Assembly (NCBI GenBank): GCA_019448385.1
Contig: JAGTXO010000066.1
Coordinates: forward strand, 112,109 to 176,108
Reading direction: 5' to 3'
Source of the DNA: Diacronema lutheri
Lineage: Eukaryota > Haptophyta > Pavlovophyceae > Pavlovales > Pavlovaceae
DNA length: 64,000 nucleotides
Shown: piece after piece, positions 34,557-44,978 of the stretch
Layout: each line of letters opens with the position of its first letter
How positions within the stretch are numbered: the first letter of the stretch is position 1
The notes under the pieces: model-generated
What the model saw: the letters and a program-made list of their open reading frames with translations, nothing else
Databases searched by the model: none
Told to the model about the DNA's origin: nothing
Made by a program: the position numbers and the translations under genes

Positions 34557-35462
34557 TTACCCTTCCCTGTCCGGCGCGCTCCCCCTCTCGGGCGCACCAC
34601 GCGCGCCGAGCGCGTACAACACGGCGGACGCGACGGCGAAGCTGACGGGTCCGGCGGCGTAGAAGGAGGCGCAAAGGGACGCGAGGCCGACGGCCGACGT
34701 GACGCGCTCGCGCAGCGCCGCACCAAGCGCGAGCTGCGCGGGCACGGTGACGAGGGCGCCGAGCGCCGCGCCCGCAGCGAAGCGCCCGAGTGGGACGCCG
34801 GGCAGCACGCCGCACGTGAGCGCGATCGGCGCGCGCAGCCCGACGCAGAAGCGCGCGACGAAGCCGACGTACGCGCCCGAGTCAGCGACAAGGCGCATCG
34901 CCTTAGCTCCGGCCGCGCCGCCGAGCGGCTGTGGCGGCGGCGCGCACGCGCCGGCCGCGGCGGCGGTGGTGGCGGCGGGTGGGCGGCGGCGGAGCGCGCG
35001 GCCGACGCGCGAGACGAGCAGCGCGCCGATCAGAAAGGTCTCCACGTCCGAGAGCACGACGCCGAGGTACAGCGCCGCGACCGTGCGCGCGCGACGCGCT
35101 GGCTCGAGCGAGCCAAGCACGCTGCCGGCGAGGAGGCCAAGCCCATCCTCAGAGAGCGGCACGCCGAGGCCGGCGAGCATGAGGTAACAAAAATACTGCC
35201 ACGGCTGGATGCTTGACGACATGGCGTGCAGCTGCGCGAGCGTCGGCACTGCCGGGAGCGCGAGCGCAGACGCGCACGCGCGGCGCGGCGGCGCGCGCGT
35301 CCCAACGGGCGCACCGCGCGCCGGCGCGGCCGACGCGCGCAGCGTCGGCCGGCACGCAGCGCCGCGCGAGGCCACCACCGGCCCACCGGGCCGCGTGTGC
35401 GCCGCCGCGCCGGCTGCAAGCGACAGCGCGACTAGCAGCCACGAGCGGAAGGCCGCGGCCAT
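34557..35462 (-). CDS. DedA/VTT-family membrane protein, probably plastid-targeted
   Basis: 301 residues from the ATG at 35462. It opens with a signal peptide (MAAAFRSWLLVALSLAAGAAA) followed by an Arg/Ala/Ser-rich, acid-poor stretch to about residue 70, the bipartite form of leader used for plastids of secondary origin. The mature part has DedA motifs: LAGLGVPLSEDGLGLLAGSV (usually G-x-P-x-PED), then YVGFVARFCVGLRAPIAL (R[FY]-x-x-G-[LV]-R) and GVPLGRFAAGAALGA. DedA proteins are phospholipid flippases or scramblases and related transporters. It is head to head with the MgtC-like gene. Targeting is inferred from composition only. Confidence 0.75.
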   Translation of the reverse strand: MAAAFRSWLLVALSLAAGAAAHTRPGGPVVASRGAACRPTLRASAAPARGAPVGTRAPPRRACASALALPAVPTLAQLHAMSSSIQPWQYFCYLMLAGLGVPLSEDGLGLLAGSVLGSLEPARRARTVAALYLGVVLSDVETFLIGALLVSRVGRALRRRPPAATTAAAAGACAPPPQPLGGAAGAKAMRLVADSGAYVGFVARFCVGLRAPIALTCGVLPGVPLGRFAAGAALGALVTVPAQLALGAALRERVTSAVGLASLCASFYAAGPVSFAVASAVLYALGARGAPERGSAPDREG

Positions 35463-35515
35463 AGTGCCAGTAATAATTAATACACGGCGCGAACTCTTAA
35501 ACGAGCCCGAGCTCG
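35463..35515. promoter_or_regulatory. 53-bp bidirectional promoter region
   Basis: Lies between the DedA-like and MgtC-like ATGs. It holds a rare AT-rich element (TAATAATTAATACA, about 35471-35484). If translation of the plus gene starts at the second ATG (35570), the spacer is 107 bp. Confidence 0.45.
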
Positions 35516-36472
35516 ATGCCGACGCGCAGCGCGTCGGTGTCCGCCTTCTTCTCGGCGGACGCGACGACGATGGAGAAGGCATTTTACTGGACGGCTGCGG
35601 CGGTGTCGATCGGGTGCAGCGCCGTCTCCCTCTTTGCGCCGCTCGTCACGCCCGTGTGCGACGTGCCCGCTTCGGCCGGGCTGCCGCACGCGCGCGCAGA
35701 CGTCGAATACCCCAACCCGGACTATTTGAAGGACCCGTGCAAGTTCACGCGGTACGCGGTGCTGCTCGGCATGAACAAGTGGGAATGCGCAATGTGCGCG
35801 CGCATCTTTTGCTCCATCGTCCTGGGCTCGATCATCGGCTGGGAACGCCGCCGCGCCGACCGGCCGGCGGGCATCCGCACGATGGCGATGGTCTGCATGG
35901 GCTCGTGCGTCTTCACCGTCGACTCCACCTTCGCCTTCTGGGACGGGCCGATGGGTTGGGACGCGAGTCGCGTGTCCGCCGCGATCCCATCGGGTGTCGG
36001 CTTCCTCGGCGCCGCCTCCATCTGGAAGGGCACCGTGAACAAGGACGGCAACTCGGCGCCCGAGGTGCACGGCCTCACAACCGCGACCTCCGTGTGGCTC
36101 TCGGCGGCCGTGGGCATCCTCGTCGGCGGCGGGCTGCTCGTGCCCGCGGTCTTCTCGACGTTTGCGAGCGTCGTATACCTTCGCTTTGCGCCGCGGTGCG
36201 CGCGGCGCGCGCGCGCGGCGCGCGCGCACCGGCGGGGGCATGGCTTGATGCGCGCTGCGCCACGCCGCGCCGCGCCGCGCCGCGCCGCGCCTCGCCGCAG
36301 GATCACCGCGCGCACGATGATGCGCAGCGAGGCGGAGCCGGACGGCTCGAGCGGAGGCGACGAGTTGCGCGCGCCGCTTCACGAGCCGCCGCCGAGCGCC
36401 GCGGCAGGCGGGCAGCCGCCGCACCCGGACAAGCGCTTTCCTCTTGAGCGCAAGATGTCGCTTCACGTTTGA
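35516..36472 (+). CDS. MgtC-family membrane protein
   Basis: Two exons, 35516-36195 and 36301-36472, joined in phase 2; 283 residues. The MgtC core is clear: FCSIVLGSIIGWERRRADR, PAGIRTMAMVCMGSCVF, then SAAIPSGVGFLGAASIWKG and VHGLTTATSVWLSAAVGIL. Bacterial MgtC modulates the F-type ATPase and Mg homeostasis; roles in eukaryotic algae are unknown. The intron is 105 nt, divisible by three and stop-free, so retention would insert an Arg/Ala-rich stretch in frame. It has a CG-rich five-base repeat near its end. The cytoplasmic tail is charged (PHPDKRFPLERKMSLHV). Confidence 0.85.
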   Translation: MPTRSASVSAFFSADATTMEKAFYWTAAAVSIGCSAVSLFAPLVTPVCDVPASAGLPHARADVEYPNPDYLKDPCKFTRYAVLLGMNKWECAMCARIFCSIVLGSIIGWERRRADRPAGIRTMAMVCMGSCVFTVDSTFAFWDGPMGWDASRVSAAIPSGVGFLGAASIWKGTVNKDGNSAPEVHGLTTATSVWLSAAVGILVGGGLLVPAVFSTFASVVYLRFAPRCARRARAARAHRRGHGLMRAAPRRAAPRRAAPRRRITARTMMRSEAEPDGSSGGDELRAPLHEPPPSAAAGGQPPHPDKRFPLERKMSLHV

Positions 36473-36569
36473 CGCGCCGCGCGCGCGCCGTAGCATGGCC
36501 GTGGACCATGACCGAGGATGGGGTGATGAACACCATGCACATCCTGTACCGAACAATAAGCGCGGGGGG

Positions 36570-36570
<1 letters not shown>

Positions 36571-36604
<34 letters not shown>
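36571..36604. repeat. G34 homopolymer
   Basis: Lies in the 282-bp convergent spacer between the MgtC-like and ERGIC3 stops, flanked by shorter G runs. Apart from this tract the spacer shows nothing recognisable. Confidence 0.9.
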
Positions 36605-36605
<1 letters not shown>

Positions 36606-36754
36606 GGGGGGGGGGGCGGGTTCAGCCCTGTTTTAGGCTGGTTGGGGCTTGGGACTTGGCCGAGGTGTGTCGACAGTGTCGTCCGCATGAGAGGGCCAGA
36701 GTGAGAGTGGCACGAGCTGTACAGTCACGCGCGGCGGCCGACGGCGACAGGCGC

Positions 36755-37209
36755 TCAGATCGCGAGGGCCGCCCGCCTCGACACCGAGTGGAGCGCCGAG
36801 TCGACCATCCGCGCGACGACGAACACGCCGCCGATGATCGCGCACAGGCTCGTGATGAACGTCCAAAGTGACGTCGCCTGCTCCGTGTACGCCACCTTGA
36901 TGGGCGATATGTCGTAGATGAAGAAGACACCCGGCAGCACGAACTCGCGACGCCCGCCGCGCCCCGCGTCGGGCGCGATCGGCATGCGCGCCTCAGTTAC
37001 GGAATACTGGCACGTCGCGATCGGCTCGCGCCCGAGCGGCGCGTATGACGTGGGGACCACCTTGATGTAGTACTGGTACAAGGCAGAGCCGTTGGCGTTC
37101 ACCTTTGCGACGCCGTCGAGTGGGTTCAGCTGCGCGGCGCGCGGGCGCAGGGGCAGCGCGCGGGCGCGTGAGGCTCCGGACGGCGCGCCCTGCGCGGTGC
37201 GCTCCGCAT

Positions 37210-37244
<35 letters not shown>

Positions 37245-38545
37245 CGCGCCTCGCCTGCGACGGGTAGGGCGGGCCGAACGAGAGCGCGTGGATCACGTGC
37301 GACGTATTGTACGACGCCATCGCGAACGGCTTGAACTCGTGGACGAGGTGGCCCTGGGCCGAGGAGAAGGCACGGCCTGGCGCAACATGGAAGTTGCCCG
37401 CCACTTTATTCACCTGCGTGCCCGGTGCGCCACGGCCGCAGAGCCGGCCGCGTTTTAATTGGCCGAGGGCGGCGCATGAGCGGCGGCCGCCGGCGCGCGC
37501 GCGCACAAGGAGGGGAAGGGTGTGGCGCGCGATTGCGCGCACGAGCAAGAAGCCCACAAGGTTGCAGCCCTCGTGAATACCGCCGAGCGCGCCCGGGTCG
37601 ATGAGTTCACGGTCGTGCGCGCACAGTGGGTGAGTCTGCCAGTCCGCGAACACCGGCTGCGGCGAATTGGTAGGTATGAGACGCATGCGCTGGTACGTTG
37701 CGCGCACGTCGTCGCAGCTGTTACAACAACGCGACGACGCGCCCTGCGCGCGCGCGCGGCGGGCGGCGGGCGCGTGAGCGGGCGGTGGCGGCGGGCGGCA
37801 CGCGGCGGGCGGCGGGCGCGTGAACGGGCGGTGGCGGCGGGCGGCACGCGGCGGGTGGAGGGCGCGTGAACGGGCGGCGAGTGGCTGGCGGCGGGCAGGC
37901 GGTGGTGGCGACGCGACGCGGGCGCGCGCGCCAGGGCGACCGGCCCACCTGCGGCAGCGGGCGCCCCTTTTCGCGCGCGTCGGCGACGGCGCGGTCGATC
38001 GTCTGCAGGAAGAGCGCGTTGAGCGCAACGTCAGTGTAGCAGCGGCCGCAGCGCTCGGGCGCGTCGACGGGCCCGTCGAGCTCAGCGAGCGCGCGCGCGC
38101 CTACGTCGCCCTCGGCGCCGTCCTCCGCGCCCAGCCGCGAGCCGTCGAGTGCAAGGCGCGTTTTTGCGACGTTTTGCACGACGTCGATCTGCTGCTCGCC
38201 CGCGACGTCCATGGTGACGAGGCCAATGCCGGCACACGGGATGGAGGGGAAGGTGATGTTGAGATTTATACGGATCAGCCGCTCGCGCTCGACGTCCACC
38301 GAAAGGTGCTCGTGCGTGCGCACGGCGCAGTAGGCGGAGAGCTGCGAGACGACGAGCAGCGCGATCAGCCCGATCGCACAGACGGAGACGAGGCCGCCAA
38401 CGTCGGTCTTCTCGTTGAACTCGGCGAGTGTCTTTGGGTACACATCCAGCGCGCGCACCTTGCGCGCGAGCCCGCCGCCCTCGCTCGCGCCGCCGCCGCG
38501 CGCCGGCGCGTCCGGCGGCACATGCCGCCGGCGCACGGAGGCCAT
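36755..38545 (-). CDS. ERGIC3: ERGIC3/Erv46-type COPII cargo receptor
   Basis: Four exons: 38545-37949, 37743-37543, 37413-37255 and 37129-36755; 443 residues, all joins phase 0. ERGIC3 hallmarks in order: LDVYPKTLAEFNEKTDVGGL, first membrane helix, INLNITFPSIPCAGIGLVTM, DVAGEQQIDVVQNV, CCNSCDDVRATY, GCNLVGFLLVNKVAGNFHVA, LNPLDGVAK, YQYYIKVVPTSY, LPGVFFIYDISPIKV and the last helix SLCAIIGGVFVVARMVDSAL. It cycles between ER and Golgi with Erv41. Intron 3 has a GC donor (GCGAGGCG) and contains a C33 run; intron 1 contains a 47-bp tandem duplication (37770-37870). The ATG at 38545 is chosen because it gives the short basic N-terminus usual for the family. Confidence 0.93.
37211..37243. repeat. 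C33 homopolymer in ERGIC3 intron 3
   Basis: It is poly-G on the sense strand of the gene and sits 12 nt from the 5' splice site. Confidence 0.9.
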
Positions 38546-38828
38546 CGCACGATGGCGGGCTGCGCGGCCTTTCGCTCGAGCATGGTTTGACAAACGCGGC
38601 ACACCGCCCCACCTCGCTCAGGAGAGGTGGCGGCGATGTGAGCATGGTGGCGGCGGTGTGCACCGATACGAGGGCAATTGGACATGGAGCGATGCGCGTG
38701 GGCGCGCGCGCTCCTCGCCTGCTCGCCGGCGCCGCGCTGCAACTGGAAGACGGTCAACCAGCAGCTTTCGGCTACGGGTTTCATGTGTATTGATACGCTG
38801 AATTAGGCCCTTTCGGACGCTCATGCCT

Positions 38829-38901
38829 GCCCTGCTAGCTCAGTTGGTAGAGCGTGCGACCTTTAATCGCACGGTCTCGGGTTCGAGCCCCGAGCGGGGC
38901 G
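38829..38901 (+). tRNA. trnK-UUU: tRNA-Lys (anticodon UUU)
   Basis: 73 nt without intron. The acceptor stem GCCCTGC pairs with GCGGGGC (one U-G pair), discriminator G. D stem is GCTC/GAGC, anticodon stem TGCGA/TCGCA with loop CCTTTAA (anticodon TTT), variable loop CGGTC, and T stem TCGGG/CCCGA with loop TTCGAGC. The internal promoters are intact: A box TAGCTCAGTTGG and B box GGTTCGAGCCC. No CCA is encoded. It lies between the ERGIC3 promoter and the Rab gene 3' region. Confidence 0.97.
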
Positions 38902-39522
38902 CTCCATGTAATTCATTCGTTTTTGTCCCGTCGGACGCCGGCGGCCGGCCGCCTGGCGCTCGGCCGTCGGCGCGTTCCGGTTGTCATCTCAAATGTCGCA
39001 CCCAGGCGCAGGTCCGGCGCTGCCGCTTCACGAGCACCTGTTCGAGCGCAAGAGCCTCCCGCGCTCTCTTGCCCCACGGACAAGGTGCCGCGGGAGCGCC
39101 TGCGGGACTTCGCGTCGGGCTCTTCCGCACCTCAATGGACGACCGCCGCCGCGATTTTGTTGATCCGATTTTTTGATCCCCGTCGGGAGCTTTGGCGGAT
39201 GATCGTCCGGGCTGGCTGGCCTCCGCAGGACGCTCGAGCGCTTCATGCACCGCCAGCTCGCCGCGTGCGTCGTGGGGGGGGTGGGGGGGGGGGGGGGGGG
39301 GGGGGGAGAGAAAAAGGGTTGGGCTGACCCGAGTGCGCAGCGAATACGGCCGGAGCGTGGGGCTCTGCCCCTCCCGCCTTCCGCCGGAGGCGATTGCGCG
39401 CGTGCGGGCAATGCCGCTCCGCCATGCCTGCGCCGCCCCTGCGCGCGCCACCGACGGCGCGCGCCCGTCCAACCGCGCGCCCGCACGTCCGTGCGCCACC
39501 GCCCGACCGGCCGCGCGCGCGC
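38902..39522. other. Intergenic region with a G-tract
   Basis: 621 bp between the tRNA and the Rab gene 3' end. It has short frames on both strands. One at about 38992-39160 reads HEHLFERKSLPRSLAP on the plus strand and another frame reads LFRTSMDDRRRDFVDP. They look protein-like but do not join into a gene, so a decayed coding remnant is possible. A G24 run lies at 39283-39306. Confidence 0.35.
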
Positions 39523-40587
39523 TCACTTTGCGCAGCAGCTGGTGCCCTTCTTCTCCGTGTGGTCGACCTGCCCAATGCTCACCGTCCCCTTGCCGCCGCC
39601 GCCACCGCCCTCCTTTCCCCCACCGCCACCGCCCGCGCCCAGCCGCGCGACCACGTCGCGCGCGAGCGTCACGAACGCCGCGTCGACGTTATGTCGCGTC
39701 CGCGCAGAGCACTCGAAGAATTTCATGCCGTACTCTTCGGCAAGCTGCTGGCCCTGCGCGGCGGAGAGCTGCCGCTCGGCGCTCAAGTCCGATTTGTTTC
39801 CGATCAGCACCTTGTTGACCGTCTGCGGCGCGTTCGCCTCGATGTTGGCTGCGCTCGGCAGCGGCGCGGCGCGGCGCGGCGCGGCGCGGCGCGTGACGGC
39901 AGAGCGCGAGCGAGCGCGCGGGCGCGCGGGCGCGCGGCGCGTGGCAGCGACGAGGCGGCGACGAGCGCCCGGACGCGCGGCGCGTGCGCGTGCCGACCCA
40001 GTTGCGGATGTTCTCCCAGGTCTTGGCCTTCGTGACGTCGTAGATGAGGAAGATGCCCATCGCGCCGCGGTAGTATGCCTGCGTGATGGTACGGAAGCGC
40101 TCCTGGCCGGCGGTATCCCAAATTTGGAGCTTCACACGCCGCCCGTCGATCTCCATGGTCTGCGCGCGGCCCTAGGCACGGCGCGGTGGCGCTAGCGCGT
40201 CGGGCCCCGCCGCCCGCGCACGGCGCGCGGCGCACGCGCGATGGCGCGCGTGCCTTGATCTTGAAGTCGATGCCAATGGTGGCGAGGACGCTCTCGTTGA
40301 AATCGTCGTCGGCAAATCGGAGCAGCAGCGACGTCTTGCCCACCGTCGTGTCGCCGATCATCATCAGCTGCGGGCGACGCGCGTGCAGCGGCGGCGACGG
40401 CGACGGCGGCCGCGGCCGCGGCCGCACGCCAGCGGCGGCGGCGCGAAGGAGCGGTGGGTGGCGTAGAAGCGTCTGGCGCACGCGCCGGCTTGCAGCGCGG
40501 CGCGCTGCCCAGCCGTCACCCGCCCCGCGCGGGCCGTACCTTGATTTGTAAGTCAAAGTTGCGCCCGCCGCCAGCAGAGGCCGCCAT
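39523..40587 (-). CDS. Rab-family small GTPase (Rab1/Rab8-like)
   Basis: Four exons: 40587-40540, 40367-40254, 40159-39994 and 39848-39523; 217 residues. All nucleotide-binding motifs are intact: GDTTVGKTS (P-loop), ATIGID (switch I), WDTAGQER (G3), GNKSD (G4) and CSA (G5). The Rab effector segment [20 protein letters not shown] is split by intron 2. The tail carries polyglycine ([16 protein letters not shown]) and ends GTSCCAK, a double-cysteine prenylation site. It directs vesicle traffic, most like Rab8/Rab1. Introns 2 and 3 both begin GCACGCGC, so they are GC-AG introns; no GT donor keeps the frame and the conserved residues. Confidence 0.93.
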
Positions 40588-40640
40588 GTTCGACCTCCGC
40601 CACCACTTTTGCTCCTCCGGCCGCACAAAAGAATATTAAT
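40588..40640. promoter_or_regulatory. 53-bp divergent spacer
   Basis: Lies between the Rab ATG and the LRRC56-like ATG. Its distal end is AT-rich (AAAAGAATATTAAT, about 40627-40640). Confidence 0.4.
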
Positions 40641-41056
40641 ATGTTCAACGGTTCTGGCCGCACGATGAAGGTGTGCGGCGAGGACGATGAGGAGGAGGCG
40701 GCGCTCCTCTCGGCGAGGCTGGCGCCGCTCGTCTCGGGTGCGCGGCTGCGCGCGTTGGTGTGTGCCACGCCGCTCGCTACCGTTGAGCTCGACCTCACCG
40801 CCGACACTACCGATGGCTCGCTCGCCGGCCTCGGCGAGCGCCTGCCCGCGCTGCGCCAGCTCCGCTGAGCGGTTCGCGGATCGGCTCAGCGCGCGAGCTG
40901 GGCACGGGCCTGCGCGGCGTACGCGTGCTCTGGCTCGGCTGCTCGGCGCTCCGCTCGCTTGACGGCATCGCCGCCCTTCCGCGCCTCGCCGAGCTTTACG
41001 GGGCGGCATGCTGCTGCCACGGGCCGCGTCCGAAGCGACGTCGGACGCGGCGTGCG

Positions 41057-41091
<35 letters not shown>

Positions 41092-41128
41092 CCCTACGTT
41101 CTTATTTATTCGCGCCCTGGGCGCCTGA
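40641..41128 (+). pseudogene. LRRC56: Frameshifted, truncated LRRC56-like gene
   Basis: The first 75 residues from the ATG at 40641 match the N-terminal part of LRRC56 ([20 protein letters not shown], then ERLPALRQL) and end at a TGA at 40866. The match resumes at once in the next frame: [45 protein letters not shown]. One missing base in CTCCGCTGAGC explains the break. After LAELY near 41010, LRRC56 should continue with more leucine-rich repeats, but here the sequence degrades into basic residues and a C32 run. LRRC56 helps deliver dynein arms to cilia. With both a frameshift and truncation, this is best read as a relic. It shares a 53-bp spacer with Rab. Confidence 0.75.
41057..41088. repeat. 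C32 homopolymer
   Basis: Lies at the broken end of the LRRC56-like relic, next to the 3' end of the CH-domain gene. Confidence 0.9.
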
Positions 41129-41164
41129 CTCTGCCCATCTTCTTGGCATGCAGCCCATTACGAT

Positions 41165-42405
41165 TCACGCCCCGCGCGCAAACGACGCGAGCTCGTCGAA
41201 CGACCACACGTTCACGGGCACGCCGCGCTGGAGGGCGAGCGACGGCGGGCCTGGCGCGATGTAACCCGTCGCAGACGCCGTGCGCACGAGCCGACGGTCA
41301 AAGGCGCCGACCGGCCGATGCTGGCCGGCGGGCGTCCCCCACAGGCCGGAGCCCGTGCGCACGACGTGCGCTGAGAGCTTGTGCGCACCGAGTTTGGCGC
41401 GCATCGGCTTGTCGAACGCGGGGCCGTCGAACCCGACCAGCCCGTGGCTCGCGCGGCCGAGCGCAGCGAGGCAAATGCACACCTGCGTGGCCGGAGAAGC
41501 GGGGAAAGGTGCGGGTGTGTGTGTGTGTTGGGCGGCGGCGCGGCGGCGCACCCACGGCGCGCGCGCGCGCTCGGGAGACCGGAAGGCACGACACGTGCGG
41601 CCGCACCGCACCGCTGTCGCCGCCGTAGCCGCACGCGCGGCGGCGCATGCGCAATCACCTGCTTCATGTCCGTGCCGTCGTATAGATCGTGGGTCTGGAA
41701 GGTCTCATGGCCGGCGACGCCGAGCCGCTCGGCGGCGGTGAGGAAGCGCGCGATGTTCTCGCGGTGGGCGAAGGGCGCATGGGCGTGGTCGACGGCGGAA
41801 ACGATGCCCGGCTGGAGCGCGTTTGCAAGCGCGCACAGCACCTCGCCCGACCGGAGAAAGGCGTGCGCCGCGCGCGCGTCGAGCGCGTCGGCCGGGAGCG
41901 CGCTCCCCGTCGCCTCGGCGACCCACGAGAGCGTGGGCGTGAACATGTCGTCCCACGCGTACGCGCTCCACGCAATGGTGCGCTTCGGCTTGAGCGGCGG
42001 TGGCGGCGGCGCGGGTAGCTCCGCCGCCGGCGCGTTGGCGGCAGCGACGGCGGGCGGCGCGGCGGCGGGCGCGTCGCGCGCGCCGTCCTCGGGCACGCGC
42101 TCGGCGGGCGCGCCCGCGTCGGCTGCCGGTGGCTCGGCAGCGGCGCTGAGCGCATTGACCGCATCGACCGGCGCGCCGGCCGCAGGCGCGCCGGCCTCGT
42201 CGAGTCCGTCGCGTGCGGGCGTCGGCGGCGCGGTCCAGTCGCTGCACTCGGTGCGCGCGGACGCGGGTGTGGCCATGCCGTCGGCGGCGGTGTCGGCGAC
42301 AGCGGCGAAGGGCTTGCCGGGCGCAGCGCCAAGGCGCTCGCAGTCGAGCAGCTTCACGTCGCACGGCTTGTCCGGCGGCGAGCACAGGCTGCACGCTTGG
42401 CCCAT
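41165..42405 (-). CDS. Calponin-homology (CH) domain protein, probably lipid-anchored
   Basis: Two exons, 42405-41659 and 41482-41165; 354 residues, phase 0. It starts MGQACSLC, a good myristoylation (Gly2) plus palmitoylation (Cys5) site, then has about 120 disordered Ala/Pro-rich residues. A single CH domain follows: AHAFLRSGEVLCALANALQP, ENIARFLTAAERLGVAGHET, FQTHDLYDGTDMKQVCICLA, ALGR. The C-terminal 80 residues contain a GFDGPAFDKP segment and a calponin-like SGLWGTPAGQ. It is likely an actin-binding protein at a membrane. The intron has a GTGATT donor, and the 7-mer GCAGGTG spans both exon-intron junctions. Confidence 0.82.
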
Positions 42406-42637
42406 GGGATCCGAGTGGACGGGGGGCAGTGGAGACGAGTTCGGAGGAGTTCTCTCATCACCTTGCGGAACGAGCGTTGGGAGCTCCCTCGGCCTGGCGC
42501 CCGAGTTTTGAAAGCGGCCCATACGATGGAGCCCAAACCGATTTTGCCGCGGTGAAAGCTGCCTCCAGGGTCCTCGCACTCCCTAAAAAAAGGGGCTCGA
42601 GCTTGGGTGGGCCGACGAGTGGGCCACAACCTTCGGG
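42406..42637. promoter_or_regulatory. Bidirectional promoter region, 232 bp
   Basis: Lies between divergent ATGs of the CH-domain gene and the second USP gene. No clear TATA element is seen; it includes CCTAAAAAAAGGGG near 42584. Confidence 0.35.
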
Positions 42638-44881
42638 ATGGGGCCCCCGCCGGCGGTGACGTTGCCGATGGAAGCGGTGGTTGATGGCGCGGCGCCGGCG
42701 GGCGAGCCGCCGCGCTCGCCCAACGTCGCGCCCGCGCCCACGCCCTCCGCCTTTGCGCTCTGGTGTTGGCCGGTGCGCACGCAGCGCGGCTCGCTGCTCG
42801 ACGACAGCAAGCGGCGCGCGCACGCGACGCTTGCCGAGCGCTCGTCGACGGACGAGGTGGAGGAGGAGCGCGAGTGCATGATCGTCGCGCGGCGCACCAG
42901 CCTCGCCGCCTGGCTTGCCTTCCAGGCTACCGAGCCGATTGGCCTGCCCAACCTGGGCAACAGCTGTTACATGAACGCGGCGCTCCAGTGCCTGCTCAAC
43001 ACGCCGCAGCTCACGGCGCACTTCCTGTCGGGCGAGTGGCGCGACGAGCTGAACCGCGAGAATCCGCTCGGAACGCGCGGCGCCGTCGCCGAGGCCTTCG
43101 CCCGCCTCATCTCCGACCTGTGGCCGTCGGTCGCGCAGCCGCTCCGCGGCGGCGTTGAGCGCGAGCAGCGCACGCGCCGCGACGCGCTCGTCGCGTTCAA
43201 GCGACGGCTGGAGCGGCACCGGCCCGAGCTGCGTGGCTACCGGCAGCACGACGCGCAGGAGCTCGCATCCTTCCTCCTCGACGGCCTGCACGAGGATCTC
43301 AACCGCTGCGCGACCAAGGAGGCGACGGCGGACGTGGAGTGCAACGCGCCCGAACGAGAGGAGAGCGTTGCGGCTGAGTGCTGGGGCAATTATTTGCGGC
43401 GGAACAGGTCGATTGTCGTCGATCTCTTCCAGGGGCAGCTCCGCTCGACCGTCGTCTGCGCCGCCTGCGGCCACCAGTCCACCAAGTTTGACCCGTACGC
43501 GCGCGCGCGGCCGCCACGCCGCTGGCCGCGCGCTCGCACGCCTTACCACCCCCGCGAGCGCCGCGCGCCGCGTGGGCGCCTCGCAGGTACATGCAACTCT
43601 CGCTCCCGCTGCCGCCGCTCGAGCCGGGCGGCTGCTGCGGCCTTCTCGGCCCAACGGTGGGCGGCGCGACGCGCCGGCGGCGCGAGGCGGCTGCGGCTGC
43701 CGCGGCGGGCGCACCCGCGGCCGCGCACGAGCTGACGCCGACGCCAACGCTCGGCGGCGGGCCGGGCGGGCCGGGCGGCAGCGGAGGCGGTGGCCGTGGC
43801 GGCGGCGCGCGCGCCGGCGAGCAGATCGACCTGTCCGACTGCCTCGCCGAATTTTTCGAGGAGGAGAAATTGGGCGCGGGCAACTTATGGCGGTGCGCAA
43901 AGTGTAACGACTTTCGGTGCGGCGCGCGCAACGCGACGCGACGCCGCCGACTACGCCGCGCCGCGCCGCGCCGCGCGCGCGCGCGTGCATGTGGCGCGCG
44001 CGCTCACCCGCTCGCGCGCACGCGCGCGCGCGCCGCGGCGTGGCCGATGTCGCCGCGCGCACAGCGCCGCGTCGAAGCGGATCTCAATCTACAAGCTGCC
44101 GCCGATTTTGATTATCCACTTGAAGCGATACGCGGCGCACCGGCACAAGCCGTCGGCCAAGCGCGACGACGCCGTCGCGTTCCCGCTCGACTCGGCCGAC
44201 CTTTCGCCGTTCGTCTCGGCGTCGCAGCCCGTCCCGCCAAAGTACTCGCTCTACGCCGTCTGCAGGCACATGGGCACGCTCCACCACGGCCATTACGCGG
44301 CCGCCGTCCGACGAAACGGCGAGTGGGTCGACCTGAACGACGACCGCGTCCGCTCGATCGCCGCGCCGTCGCTCTGCACGGCCGAGGCTCGCAAGTCGGC
44401 CTACCTGCTTTTTTACGCGCGCGACGCGCCCGTGCAGAGCGGCACGGGCCACGACTCGTCCGCCGCCTCCGTCGCCTCCGGGCACGGCGCGCGCGCGGCG
44501 TCCAACGCGTCGACAGCTCTGCCCGAGAGCGGCGTGGAGATGCGAAACGTGCTGCGCCAGACGCTCTCGTCGCCGCAGCATTGGCCCTTCGACATGACGG
44601 TCATCCCGCAGCAGTACCGCGCGGCCGCCGACGGGGGCGGCCGTGCGCCCGACGAGGCGCGCGCGACGCCGGCGCCGGCGGCCGCGGCACCGCATGCGCT
44701 GCAGCCGTCGTCGTCGCCGCCGCGCGTGTCGGGCGACGTCGTGCTGCTCACGGGCAAGGCGCGCGCAGCGCCGCCGCTGTCGCCCGCCAAGCCGTCCGCC
44801 GCCGACGGCGTCGGCGTCGAGATGGCAGGCGGGTTGCGCGGCGGCGCGGACGACGCGGTGAGCCCCGGATTCCGCGCGTGA
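42638..44881 (+). CDS. Ubiquitin-specific protease (USP, C19), three exons
   Basis: Exons 42638-43494, 43587-43916 and 44065-44881; 667 residues. Motifs: GLPNLGNSCYMNAALQCLLN (catalytic Cys), YRQHDAQELASFLLDGLHED, NRSIVVDLFQGQLRSTVVC, zinc pairs CAACG and CAKCN, LPPILIIHLKRY, then GHYAAAVRRNGEWVDLNDDR with the catalytic His and Asp. The overall form fits the USP4/15/11 or USP2/8 type. The insertion between zinc pairs is Gly/Ala-rich. Intron 1 (GTACGC) repeats GTAC at both ends; intron 2 starts GTGCGG. The C-terminal 120 residues are disordered. It is the second complete USP in this window, unrelated in intron structure to that at 9430. Confidence 0.92.
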
Positions 44882-44978
44882 GCGCGCGCGCGCTGTACAC
44901 TAGACGCCCTGTAGTATCAAAAATTGGGCCGATGTCATCTGTCGCTCACGATGTGTCCGGTCGGTCAAGATGCCACGG

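Noticed and set aside
38984-39526. Protein-coding gene downstream of the tRNA
   Set aside because: Several short frames look partly protein-like but no start, splice pattern or domain unites them. Recorded only as a possible remnant.
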